Positions 53,441-61,900 are shown, counted from the first letter of the stretch. The stretch: 64,000 nucleotides of DNA from Sphingobium fuliginis (GCF_004152845.1 NZ_SEON01000004.1:62001-126000), one strand, 5' to 3'. Numbers and translations: made by a program. The notes: generated by a model from the sequence alone, not told the origin.

Positions 53441-53460
53441 TATGAAGCATATGCTACATA
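53441..53460. promoter_or_regulatory. 20-bp near-perfect palindrome before the P450 operon
   Basis: TATGAAGCATATGCTACATA: nine of ten positions are symmetric about AT|AT, with a perfect AGCATATGCT core. It lies between the P450 start and the stop of the TetR gene upstream. The TetR at 53480-54094 is an obvious candidate binder. Confidence 0.65.
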
Positions 53461-53479
53461 AGTCGGGCCAGTCGGGCTG

Positions 53480-54094
53480 TCAATCGATGGGCGGCCCCAC
53501 CAGCGACTGGGCGATCAGTTGCTCCAGCACGTCCAACACGGCCTCACGGCCCGGCGGATCGGGGAAGAGCGCGTCGCGCAGGATCACGCTGGCGGCGATC
53601 ATGCCGAAGCCCAGACGCACGCCGATGCCAAGGTCGAAGGGCGGATCGATCCCCGCCAGCGCATAGCGTTGACGGACCTGATCGACCGATTGCTGGAAAA
53701 AGGGCGCAAGGCCGCGCAGGCCCGGCGCCGCATCCTCGCCGCCGCTTGGCGGTCCGGCCAGCAGGGCGCGGAACATCGCCTCATTGCCTTCGAACAATTC
53801 ATAGACCTGCCGGGTGAAGCGGCGCGTTTCCGCCTGCCTGGGGAATGGCGCGGTGGGATCGGGATGGAGTTCGACGAAGTCGGCCATCAGCGCGTCGAAC
53901 GGCGCGATCACCACTTCATTGAACAGTCCCGCCTTGTCGCCATAATAGCGGAACAGCAGGGTTTCGCTGACGTCGGCCAGACGCGCGATCTCCCGCGTGG
54001 TGGTGCCGCCATAGCCGCGCTCCGCGAACAATTGCCGCGCTGCGTCGCAGATGCGCTGGACCACATCCTCGCGCGTGCGCCGCCGCCGCCGCAT
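53480..54094 (-). CDS. TetR/AcrR family regulator
   Basis: 204 residues. Very basic start MRRRRRTREDVV, then helix-turn-helix ICDAARQLFAERGYGGTTTREIARLADVSETLLFRYYGDKAGLFNEVV. The C-terminal part (DLGIGVRLGFGMIAASVILRDALF) lines a probable hydrophobic ligand pocket. It lies 54 bp upstream of the P450 gene on the same strand and 43 bp downstream of the GMC gene. A likely ligand is the pathway substrate. Confidence 0.93.
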   Translation of the reverse strand: MRRRRRTREDVVQRICDAARQLFAERGYGGTTTREIARLADVSETLLFRYYGDKAGLFNEVVIAPFDALMADFVELHPDPTAPFPRQAETRRFTRQVYELFEGNEAMFRALLAGPPSGGEDAAPGLRGLAPFFQQSVDQVRQRYALAGIDPPFDLGIGVRLGFGMIAASVILRDALFPDPPGREAVLDVLEQLIAQSLVGPPID

Positions 54095-54137
54095 GCGCCC
54101 GCCATCTTCGGCGGAGGCGGTTTCGTCTGTCAGGATT

Positions 54138-55733
54138 TTAGCGATTGCGCCCCTCCAAGATAATGTCGGCCGCGTTCCATGCCGACGCCATGATCGGCCC
54201 GTTGGTATTGGCCGAAACCATCATAGGCATGATCGATCCATCCATGACGCGCAAGCCGTCGACACCCTTCACGCGCAGTTTTTCGTCCAGCACCGCATCG
54301 TCGAAATCGCCCATGCGGCAGGTGCCGCAGGCGTGATAGCCCGCCTGGCCGATCTGGCGGAAGGCCGAGAGGATTTCATCGTCGGTCCGGAGCGATCGGG
54401 TCGGCTCGCGCTCCCCCGCGATCATCGGCGCGATGGCGGGACGGGACATCCAGTCGCGCAGATAGCGGTGCATCGCGACCGTGACCGCGCAATCATAGGG
54501 ATCGGTCAGATAGCCCGCGCGGATCTTCGCCGGGGCCATGGGATCGGCCGCCGTGATCCGCACGGACCCTTCGCTGCGCGAGCGCAACGGATAGCCGAAC
54601 AGGGTGATGCTGTGCGCTGCATCCGCGACCATATTGCCCTTGGCGTCCGGCGCCGCGACGGCAGGGGAAAGCAATATCTCTATGTCGGGCGTCTCCGATT
54701 CCGGCAGCACGGTCGCGAAGGCGCCGACATTGCCGTAGCCCGCCGCCATCGGCCCGGTGCGGGTGAGATAATAGCGCAGCACATTGCCGACCAGTTTCAG
54801 GCCGGCCAGTTCCTTGTTCTGGCTGTGCGGAACAGCAAGGTCATAGACCATGGAGAGCAGGCGGTGTTCCAGCATATGTTCGCCCACGCCCGGACTGTCC
54901 GCCACGACGGGAATGCCCAGGTCGCGCAACAGTTCGGCCGCCCCGATGCCGGAGCGCTGGAGGATTTGCGGCGACATCAGCGCGCCCGCGCTGACGATGA
55001 TGTCGCGGCCGCTGGCGAAGTCCCGGGCAACGCCGTTCACATGGGCGCGGACGCCGGTTGCGCGCTGGCCGGTGAACAAGACCCTGTCGACGATCGCGCC
55101 GGTGACGATGTGCAGATTGGATCGGCCCCGCGCCCGTTTCAGAAATGTCTGGGCCGCGCTCTGCCGCTTGCCCTTCCAGATGGTGCGCGGCGTATAGCCG
55201 ACGCCTGCGCGACCCGACCGGTTGAGATCGTCGACGCGGGGCACGCCCATCTGCTCGCCCGCGGCGATGAAGGCTTCGGTCAGCGGGTCGCGCATCGGTT
55301 CCACCGAGATGCGCAGCGGCCCGTCGCCCCCGCGCAGCGCGTCGCCGCCCAGCTCATGCCCCTCCATCGCGCGGAAGGCCGCGCCGATCCGGTTCCATCC
55401 CCAGCCTTTCGCGCCCAGCGCTTCCCACCCGTCATAATCTTCGGGCTGGCCGCGGAAATACATCATGCCGTTGACGGAAGAGGAGCCGCCCAGCATCTTG
55501 CCGCGTATCCAGGTTTCGGCGGGAATGCCCTCATGCTCCTCGGTCTGGAAATACCAGACATGGCGGGGGTCGGTGTAGAGCTTTGCGGCGCCCCGCGGCA
55601 TGTGGATGAAGGGGTTGCGGTCCTCCGGCCCCGCCTCCAGCAGCAGCACGCTGTTCGCCGGATTTTCCGACAGGCGGTCGGCCAGCACGCATCCGGCGGA
55701 GCCGCCGCCGACGATGATATAATCATAGGTCAT
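54138..55733 (-). CDS. GMC family FAD oxidoreductase
   Basis: 531 residues from ATG 55733, which overlaps the beta-lactamase-type hydrolase stop (ATGA). FAD motif DYIIVGGGSAGCVLADRLSE, LLLEAGP; signatures RGKMLGGSSSVNGMMYFRG and SAGALMSPQILQRSGIG; C-terminal GYHACGTCRMG with the catalytic His, and SANTNGPIMASAWNAAD with its Asn partner. It oxidises alcohols, a fitting step after P450 hydroxylation. It is similar in type to, but diverged from, the GMC enzyme at 4312. Confidence 0.94.
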   Translation of the reverse strand: MTYDYIIVGGGSAGCVLADRLSENPANSVLLLEAGPEDRNPFIHMPRGAAKLYTDPRHVWYFQTEEHEGIPAETWIRGKMLGGSSSVNGMMYFRGQPEDYDGWEALGAKGWGWNRIGAAFRAMEGHELGGDALRGGDGPLRISVEPMRDPLTEAFIAAGEQMGVPRVDDLNRSGRAGVGYTPRTIWKGKRQSAAQTFLKRARGRSNLHIVTGAIVDRVLFTGQRATGVRAHVNGVARDFASGRDIIVSAGALMSPQILQRSGIGAAELLRDLGIPVVADSPGVGEHMLEHRLLSMVYDLAVPHSQNKELAGLKLVGNVLRYYLTRTGPMAAGYGNVGAFATVLPESETPDIEILLSPAVAAPDAKGNMVADAAHSITLFGYPLRSRSEGSVRITAADPMAPAKIRAGYLTDPYDCAVTVAMHRYLRDWMSRPAIAPMIAGEREPTRSLRTDDEILSAFRQIGQAGYHACGTCRMGDFDDAVLDEKLRVKGVDGLRVMDGSIMPMMVSANTNGPIMASAWNAADIILEGRNR

Positions 55734-56866
55734 CGGAGCGCCGCCCGGATGGCATCGCCAATGATGGTGCGGCTGTCTTCCGCAATATCGACCGTATCGA
55801 ACATGCGGTTGTGGCAGATGCCGACCGCCAGCTTCAGGTCGGGGTCGGCCCAGCCGATATTGCCGCCCATGCCCGGATGGCACAGCGCCCGCATGTTGCG
55901 AGGGGCAGATACGGGCGGATTTTCCGCGCCGCCCAGCCAGAAGCCCGACCAGGCGATCGGCACCACCATGCCGAAGAAGACGGGATCGGCGTCCTCGAAA
56001 TGCGGGCGCGGCGCGGCGAAGCTGGCGACGCGTTCCTCCGACAGCAGGCGGACGCCGTTGAACTGCCCGCCATTGGCCAGCATCGCCCAGAAACGGGCGT
56101 TGCTCCGCGCGTTGAAGATGCCGCCGACCGCCGGAATGCAGGCGCGGCGCACATAGGGGCGTTCGAACGGATCGGGCATCAGGTCGACGATCAGGGGCTG
56201 CGCCTCCCGCATCATATTATTGTCCGGGGCGACATAGACGGCGGCGGCGTCCAGCCTGGCGATGCGGGGTTCGACGGCATCGGCTATGCCCATCCACAGA
56301 TCGGCGGCGCCCAGCGGGTCCGCTATCTCCTCCTTGATGAACTGGCCGAAGGGGCGGCGTTTCGGATCGGTCCGGCGCACCACTTCGCCCACCATCCAGC
56401 CGAAGGTCATCGACTGGTAGGAGGAACGGCTGCCGGCGGGATAGACCCCCTCCATCTCCGCGATGCGGCGGCACATCCAGTCCCAGTTGGTCATCAGTTC
56501 GGGCGTCACGTCGGGCGGCATGCGCAGCACGCCAGACACATGGGAAAGGACGTGGCGGAGGGTGACGTCGCCCTTTCCGGCCTGGGCGAATTCGGGCCAG
56601 TAGGCGGCGACGGGCGCATCATATTCGACCAGGCCCCGTTCGGCCTGGATATGCAGGGCGGTGGCGGTCACCGCCTTCGACACGGAATAGACGTTGAACA
56701 GCGTGTCGCCGTCGACCGGCCTGCCCGTGGCGGCATCGGCAAGGCCCGCCCAGCAGTCGACAATCTGTTCCTCGCCCAGCCAGGCGCTGACCTGAATGCC
56801 GATTTCCTTGCCCTCCGCGACAAGCTGGTCCAGCACGTTCTGAACCGCGTCGTTGACCTTCGTCAT
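55730..56866 (-). CDS. Serine hydrolase of the class C beta-lactamase / EstB esterase family
   Basis: 378 residues. Nucleophile and lysine in SVSK (Ser61, Lys64), general-base tyrosine in SYQS (about residue 150), and HPGMGG near residue 340 in place of the KTG box. LRHVLSHVSGVLRMP is a typical family segment. No signal peptide is seen, so it is probably a cytoplasmic esterase or lactonase rather than a resistance enzyme. It is divergent from the crotonase at 56957, with a palindrome between them, and coupled to the GMC gene. It could hydrolyse a lactone or ester intermediate. Confidence 0.9.
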   Translation of the reverse strand: MTKVNDAVQNVLDQLVAEGKEIGIQVSAWLGEEQIVDCWAGLADAATGRPVDGDTLFNVYSVSKAVTATALHIQAERGLVEYDAPVAAYWPEFAQAGKGDVTLRHVLSHVSGVLRMPPDVTPELMTNWDWMCRRIAEMEGVYPAGSRSSYQSMTFGWMVGEVVRRTDPKRRPFGQFIKEEIADPLGAADLWMGIADAVEPRIARLDAAAVYVAPDNNMMREAQPLIVDLMPDPFERPYVRRACIPAVGGIFNARSNARFWAMLANGGQFNGVRLLSEERVASFAAPRPHFEDADPVFFGMVVPIAWSGFWLGGAENPPVSAPRNMRALCHPGMGGNIGWADPDLKLAVGICHNRMFDTVDIAEDSRTIIGDAIRAALR

Positions 56867-56909
56867 CCTTCCAATCGCCTTTCCTGCTTGCCATGGCGTC
56901 GGCGCCAGT

Positions 56910-56929
56910 TATCAAGTATGCACTTGATA
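56910..56929. promoter_or_regulatory. 20-bp perfect inverted repeat in a divergent promoter
   Basis: TATCAAGT, a 4-base centre ATGC, and ACTTGATA: perfect 8-bp arms. It lies in the 90-bp gap between the divergent serine hydrolase and crotonase genes. This is a strong operator candidate that could control both directions. It differs from the palindrome at 53441, suggesting a second regulator. Confidence 0.65.
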
Positions 56930-56956
56930 GCACGGAAAAGGACGAGGGGAAGAGCG

Positions 56957-57709
56957 ATGGGCGAGGCGTTCGACAATATCATAATGACGCAGGATGACGG
57001 GATCGTCGAATTGCGCATCCACCATCGCGGCGGCCCGGCCAAATGGGCGCTCTGGGGCGGGTTGCACAGGGAACTGGGCATCGCCTTCGCGCAGGTCGCC
57101 GCCGATCCCGACGCGCGCGTGCTGCTGATCACCGGCACGGGCGACAGCTTCTGCGCGGAGTTCGACATGGACTGCGACATGCCGCAGATGGGCGCGGCGA
57201 CGTGGGACGTGATCTTCCGCGAGGGCAGGGCGCTGCTCAACAATCTGCTGGCGATCGAGATACCGGTGCTGGCGGCCGTCAACGGACCCGCCTTCATCCA
57301 TGCGGAGATCGCGCTGCTGGCCGATGTCGTGCTGGCGGCCGAAGAGACCGTCTTTGCGGACAGGCCGCACGCGCTGGCCGGCGTGGTGCCGGGCGACGGC
57401 GTGCACAGCATCTGGCCGATGCTGCTGGGGCCGAACCGCGGCCGTTATTTCCTGATGACGGGGCAGGAGATCGGCGCGGCCGAAGCCCTGTCGCTGGGCC
57501 TGGTGGGGGAGGTGCTGTCGCCCGAAGCCCTGATGCCCCGCGCGTGGGAACTGGCCCGCACGATTGCCGCGCGACCCGCCATTGCCAACCGCTATACCCG
57601 CATGCTGCTTACGCGTGAGATCAAGGGGCGGCTGGCCGCGGAACTGGATCAGGGACTGGCCATGGAGGGCATGGCGATCCTTGCGGGGATGCAGGGACAG
57701 GCGCGATGA
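56957..57709 (+). CDS. Crotonase-superfamily beta-diketone hydrolase, 6-oxocamphor-hydrolase-like
   Basis: 250 residues from ATG 56957; the frame is open far upstream only by antisense chance. By eye it matches 6-oxocamphor hydrolase along its length: LITGTGDSFCAEFD, EGRALLNNLLAIEIPVLAAVNGP, LADVVLAAEETVFAD and GDGVHSIWPMLLG, GRYFLMTGQEI. His115, His138 and Asp147 sit exactly 7 positions before that enzyme's His122, His145 and Asp154; His37 and the glutamate in GLAMEG also correspond. It should cleave a C-C bond in a cyclic 1,3-diketone by retro-Claisen hydrolysis rather than hydrate an enoyl-CoA. A long GAGGGGAAG precedes the start. Confidence 0.85.
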   Translation: MGEAFDNIIMTQDDGIVELRIHHRGGPAKWALWGGLHRELGIAFAQVAADPDARVLLITGTGDSFCAEFDMDCDMPQMGAATWDVIFREGRALLNNLLAIEIPVLAAVNGPAFIHAEIALLADVVLAAEETVFADRPHALAGVVPGDGVHSIWPMLLGPNRGRYFLMTGQEIGAAEALSLGLVGEVLSPEALMPRAWELARTIAARPAIANRYTRMLLTREIKGRLAAELDQGLAMEGMAILAGMQGQAR

Positions 57710-57754
57710 TCGCCGCACCGTGTCCATCGCCATTCAGTGCACGAAAAGAGGTGA

Positions 57755-59047
57755 TCAGTCCCAGGCGACAGGCAGTTGGCGTTGTCCCCAATAGATCCAG
57801 CTATCGATCCGCTCGGGACTTCCCGTCAGACGCAGATCGGGCAGGCGTTCGACCAGCTTCCGCAAGCCGACCTGCGCCTCCAGGCGGGCGATGGGCGCCC
57901 CCAGGCAGAAATGAACGCCATAGCCGAAGGACAAATGCCGCTTCACCTGGTTGAGCGGCCGATCCATGATGAAGCTGTCGGGATCGGGGAAGATGTCCGG
58001 ATCGCGATTGGCCCCCATCATCGAGAACATGAGCTTGCTGCGTTCGGGCAGCTCCGCGCCATGCATCTGTACCGGGCACAGGCTGGTGCGGAAATGGGAA
58101 TTGATCGGCGGATCGAAGCGCAGGCTTTCCTCGATCACATTTTCCACCAGATGCGGCTCGGCCTTCAACCGCTCCCACCGTTCGGGGGCTTCCAGCAGCC
58201 GCCAGACCACATTGGTGAGCAGGCTGGTGGTCGTTTCCTGCCCTCCGGTCAATAGCGCGGTGCAGATCTGGAACAATTCCATGTCGTTGAAGCGCCTACC
58301 CTCCACGCGGCTGACGAGACCGAGCGAGATATAGTCGAACGGCAGCACCGTTCCCCAATGTTCATGGGTCGGTTCATCGATGCCCGCGTCGCGCAACAAT
58401 TGCCTGCGCGCTTCGATCAGGCCCATGAAATGTGGCTGGATTTCCGCGATGAGCGTCTGTTCGGCGTTCGGATTCCTGTCGTTGAACAGCAGCGACTGCA
58501 ATTCATCCGCCCAGCGCTTGTAATCGGCATGGAGCGCTTGGTCGGCTCCCAGCATGAAACACATGGTCCGGGCAGGCAGCGGGAGGCAGAAGAGATCGTG
58601 GAAATTGCCCTGCTTGTCCGCCCGACTTTCCAGTCCGGAGACCAGATCTTCCGCAATCGTCTCCACCTCCGGCAGATAATAGCGCATGCGGGCCGGCGTC
58701 ATCCCCCTGCGCAGGGCGGCGATATATTCGAGGTGGAAGGGGGGATCGGTCAATATCCCGAAATCGCTGAACGCTTCCCAATCCATGGGTGCATCGCCCC
58801 ATTTGAACGACCATATGGGATTGTCGGACAGGATCTTGTCGCGAATTTCCTTGTAATCGCTGGTGATGTAGAACTGATATTCCTCTCCCTTATAGTGATA
58901 AAAGGGACATTGGGCGGCAAGCGCCGAATAGGCGGGGCCAGGATTGCGGATCGTTTCCGGGTCCAAAGGATCGAAGACATGATCGACCGCAGTCTTCAGC
59001 CGCCGTTCCTTGGGCTCCTGTGTCTTCGCCCTGGTGATTTCAGTCAT
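57755..59047 (-). CDS. Cytochrome P450
   Basis: 430 residues from ATG 59047, chosen because GGAGG lies 5 bases upstream; the frame opens further but without support. Landmarks: ILTDPPFHLEYIAALRRGMTPARM, I-helix ALLTGGQETTTSLL with Glu-Thr, ExxR in EESLRF, heme loop FGYGVHFCLGAPIARLE. It resembles class I bacterial P450s, not CYP101. It converges on the crotonase gene, whose stop is 45 bp away. The substrate is unknown; it may act on a later intermediate. Confidence 0.93.
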   Translation of the reverse strand: MTEITRAKTQEPKERRLKTAVDHVFDPLDPETIRNPGPAYSALAAQCPFYHYKGEEYQFYITSDYKEIRDKILSDNPIWSFKWGDAPMDWEAFSDFGILTDPPFHLEYIAALRRGMTPARMRYYLPEVETIAEDLVSGLESRADKQGNFHDLFCLPLPARTMCFMLGADQALHADYKRWADELQSLLFNDRNPNAEQTLIAEIQPHFMGLIEARRQLLRDAGIDEPTHEHWGTVLPFDYISLGLVSRVEGRRFNDMELFQICTALLTGGQETTTSLLTNVVWRLLEAPERWERLKAEPHLVENVIEESLRFDPPINSHFRTSLCPVQMHGAELPERSKLMFSMMGANRDPDIFPDPDSFIMDRPLNQVKRHLSFGYGVHFCLGAPIARLEAQVGLRKLVERLPDLRLTGSPERIDSWIYWGQRQLPVAWD

Positions 59048-59524
59048 CCCATCCTCCGTCATGATGCCGGACGGAAGCATAAGGGGTGCTGTTCCGGGAT
59101 TGAACGAAAAGTCCTTTAGGGGCCTAACTATCGGTGGAGTCCTCCGGGCGGGCATTGGTGGGACAGCGCTTAGTCCTTGTGTCGAGGATAGCGGCCCATC
59201 ATCAGGTAAACGCAGCCCGCCGCCATGAAGCTGGGCAGGACGAACAGGCTGGAAGCGGCCGCAATTTGATTTAACATAAGATATATTATCGTACTTTCGT
59301 GGATTTTGGCGTTGCTTCCTTCCTTCTTCCTCCTCCTCCTCCATCGGCCGTGCAGGTATCGCTTATCTGAAATGTGGCGCGGTGCGGGACGAGACGGCTT
59401 GGCACATGGGCGGCCATAAGTCAGGCTTCCGTGCTGACAGGATGCAATGGCCGCGATGCAGGCTTTGCGATCGAACTGCTCAATCAGATCACAGGCCCGA
59501 AGGCCAAGTTGAGAGGAAGCATTC
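59048..59524. other. Gap between P450 and amidohydrolase
   Basis: Apart from the possible small membrane peptide, no gene is supported. An AT-rich block at about 59263-59295 suggests promoters. A pyrimidine run rich in TTCC and TCC units covers about 59317-59342. GAGAGGAAG before 59525 is the ribosome-binding site of the amidohydrolase. Confidence 0.4.
59170..59277 (-). CDS. Possible 35-residue single-pass membrane peptide
   Basis: A short frame MLNQIAAASSLFVLPSFMAA...YPRHKD with one hydrophobic segment (about residues 5-26) and a short polar, basic tail. It lies in the gap upstream of the P450 on the same strand. AT-rich sequence (ATATAT) precedes the ATG, but there is no clear ribosome-binding site. 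I do not recognise a family, and it may be chance. Confidence 0.3.
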   Translation of the reverse strand: MLNQIAAASSLFVLPSFMAAGCVYLMMGRYPRHKD

Positions 59525-61282
59525 ATGCCCGACTATGATCTCATCATCCGGGGGGGTAGCATATATGACGGCAGCGGCGGAGAGCCGTTCGTTGCAGATG
59601 TCGCCGTCAAGGACGGGTTGATCGCGGCGGTGGGCGATGTCCAGGGCATCGCGCGGGAAGAGATCGACGCCGCCGGCCGCATCGTCACGCCGGGTTTTGT
59701 CGACGTGCATACCCATTATGACGGGCAGATCACCTGGGAGAACAGGTTGGCCCCCTCCTCCGATCATGGTGTGACGACGGTGGTCATGGGCAATTGCGGC
59801 GTCGGCTTCGCTCCCTCCCGTCCCGAGCATCGCAGGTTGATGATCAAGCTGATGGAAGGCGTAGAGGACATTCCCGAAGTCGTCATGGCCGAAGGCGTGC
59901 CGTTCAACTGGGAAACCTTCCCCGAATATCTGGATGCGCTGGAGAAGCGCGAAAGCGACATCGATTTCGCCGCGCAATTGCCGCACAGTCCTCTGCGCGT
60001 CTATGTGATGGGCGAACGCGGCGCCAATCTGGAACCGCCGACGCAAGAGGATTTGGCGGAAATGCGCCGCCTTACTGCGGAGGCGATCCACGCCGGCGCC
60101 CTGGGCGTCACCACGTCGCGCAGCTATGCGCACCAGTTCCGCGACGGTCGCCCCGCCCCTTCGGTCAAGAGCGAGGACCAGGAAGTGCTGGCGCTGGCCG
60201 AGGGCCTGCGCGACGCCGGCAAAGGCGTGTTCCAGATGGTGCCCAGCTATGACGTGACGGCGGCCGAGCGCATGGACCTGCTGGACGACATTGCGCGGAC
60301 GTCGGGCCGCCCGGTTTCCTTCACCTTCATGCAGACGCCCAAGGGCGAAGGCGACTGGCAGGAAATGGTCGCCCGGCTGGAGGCCTCCAAACATAAAGGC
60401 CTGGAAGTGCGCGGCCAGATCATTCCGCGTCCGACCGGCGCGCTGCTGGGCCTTGAACTGTCCATGCATCCCTTCTCCTTCAACCCCAGCTTCCGCGCTA
60501 TCGAGCATCTGCCGCTGGAGGAGAAGGTGGAACGGATGCGCGATCCGGAGTTCCGCAAGAAGCTGATCGCGGAGGAGCCGGACGATCCGCAGGCCTTCTT
60601 CGTCTATGTCATCTCCGATCTTGACGCCATGTTCGTGCTCGGCAATCCGCCGAACTACAATCCCCGCAGCGACGAGAGCATCGGCGCCCGCGCCCGCGCC
60701 ATGGGCGTCGATCCCAAGGAATTGATCTATGACGCGCTGCTCCAGCGCGACGGGCGGGAAGTGCTCTATCGTCCTCTCGGCAATTCGGAAGGCGAGAAGT
60801 TCGAAAGCTCCGGCCGCAATCTGGTGAAGAACGACAGGACCTTCCCGGCGCTGGGGGATGGCGGCGCGCATTACAGCATGATCTGCGACGCCGCCTATAC
60901 CACCTACTTCCTGACCTATTGGGTGCGCGACGCCAAGGGCGACAGGAAGGTCGACCTGCCCTACGCCGTGCGCAAGCTGACCTATGAGCCGGCCCATGCC
61001 GTCGGCCTGCACGACCGCGGCCTGATCAGGCCGGGGTACAAGGCGGACCTCAACATCATCGACATGGAAAGGCTGCACCTCTACGCCCCGCATGTCGTCT
61101 ATAATCTGCCGACGGGCGGCCGCCGCCTGCAACAGCGCGCGGACGGTTATGACGCGACGATCGTGAGCGGCGTGGTCACCTATCGCAACGGCCGCTCCAC
61201 GGGCGCGCTGCCCGGCCGCCTCGTGCGCGGGGGCAAGGAAGCGCCGGAAACCGCGCCCGAAAAGAGCCTGCAGCCGGCCTGA
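59525..61282 (+). CDS. Amidohydrolase family protein, N-acyl-D-amino-acid deacylase-like
   Basis: 585 residues. The N-terminal composite sandwich begins DYDLIIRGGSIYDGSGGEP, metal ligands are in GFVDVHTHYDGQITWE, and VTTVVMGNCGVGFAP, typical of D-aminoacylase relatives, follows. A GDGGAHYSMICDAAY segment holds the catalytic aspartate, and C-terminal VGLHDRGLIRPGYKADLNIID closes the sandwich. Family members deacylate N-acyl-D-amino acids or hydrolyse cyclic amides, but many homologues in degradative clusters have unknown substrates. It begins a plus-strand run with the SnoaL-like protein and an SDR. Confidence 0.88.
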   Translation: MPDYDLIIRGGSIYDGSGGEPFVADVAVKDGLIAAVGDVQGIAREEIDAAGRIVTPGFVDVHTHYDGQITWENRLAPSSDHGVTTVVMGNCGVGFAPSRPEHRRLMIKLMEGVEDIPEVVMAEGVPFNWETFPEYLDALEKRESDIDFAAQLPHSPLRVYVMGERGANLEPPTQEDLAEMRRLTAEAIHAGALGVTTSRSYAHQFRDGRPAPSVKSEDQEVLALAEGLRDAGKGVFQMVPSYDVTAAERMDLLDDIARTSGRPVSFTFMQTPKGEGDWQEMVARLEASKHKGLEVRGQIIPRPTGALLGLELSMHPFSFNPSFRAIEHLPLEEKVERMRDPEFRKKLIAEEPDDPQAFFVYVISDLDAMFVLGNPPNYNPRSDESIGARARAMGVDPKELIYDALLQRDGREVLYRPLGNSEGEKFESSGRNLVKNDRTFPALGDGGAHYSMICDAAYTTYFLTYWVRDAKGDRKVDLPYAVRKLTYEPAHAVGLHDRGLIRPGYKADLNIIDMERLHLYAPHVVYNLPTGGRRLQQRADGYDATIVSGVVTYRNGRSTGALPGRLVRGGKEAPETAPEKSLQPA

Positions 61283-61351
61283 AGGATCAGGGCGGGCGAA
61301 GCGGACCGCCGCCTCGCCCGCCCATGCACCGACAGCGCAGAGGGGATTGCC

Positions 61352-61900
61352 ATGACCGAACTCACGCCCGACCTCATCGCCTTCCTTCAGGAGATGAAGG
61401 ACCGCACCGCCATCCACGATTGCCTGCTGCGCTATACGCGCGGCGTCGACCGGCACGACCGCGAACTGATGCTGTCGGCCTATTGGCCCGACGCTTTCGA
61501 CGATCATGGCGTTGCGGAAGGCTATGCCGCCGATTTCGTCGACTGGGCGATCGGATGGCATGGCGAATTCCAGACCAGGCATCATCACGCGATCAGCAAC
61601 CACACGGTCGAGATCGACGGCGAGACGGCGCATGGGGAAACCTATTATACTTTCTGGGGCGAGAATAAGGGCGCACCGCCCCAGCTCAGCTTCGGCCGCT
61701 ATGTGGACCGGTTCGAAAGGCGCAACGGCGAGTGGCGCATTGCCGACAGGGTCTGCGTCAATGAAATGACGGCGACGCTGACGGCGGCCGAAATTCCCGA
61801 CGAATGGAAGGCGCGCATCTTCAGCACAGGCCCCAACCGGCGCGACAAGAGCGACATCTCCTATGTCCGGCCGCTGGTGCGCAAGGCCGCGGCGGGCTGA
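61352..61900 (+). CDS. SnoaL/NTF2-like protein
   Basis: 182 residues with GAGGGG before the ATG. The NTF2-like cone is indicated by FLQEMKDRTAIHDCLLRYTRGVDRHDRELMLSAYWPDAFDDHG, WHGEFQTRHHHAISNHTVEIDGETAHGETYYTFWGE and GRYVDRFERRNGEWRIADR. The Asp-His pairs are those used for catalysis in dehydratase or isomerase members such as scytalone dehydratase and LinA. Many homologues are of unknown function. Context suggests a small isomerase, dehydratase or hydrolase-type step in the pathway. Confidence 0.85.
   Translation: MTELTPDLIAFLQEMKDRTAIHDCLLRYTRGVDRHDRELMLSAYWPDAFDDHGVAEGYAADFVDWAIGWHGEFQTRHHHAISNHTVEIDGETAHGETYYTFWGENKGAPPQLSFGRYVDRFERRNGEWRIADRVCVNEMTATLTAAEIPDEWKARIFSTGPNRRDKSDISYVRPLVRKAAAG

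Noticed and set aside
55730..56866. Antibiotic-resistance beta-lactamase
   Set aside because: SxxK and Tyr are present but there is no signal peptide, and HPGMGG replaces KTG. The catabolic neighbourhood favours an EstB-type esterase.
59317..59342. Pyrimidine-rich TTCC/TCC repeat as a phase-variable tract
   Set aside because: Short and imperfect, in noncoding DNA and not clearly within a promoter spacer; nothing shows that length variation would matter.
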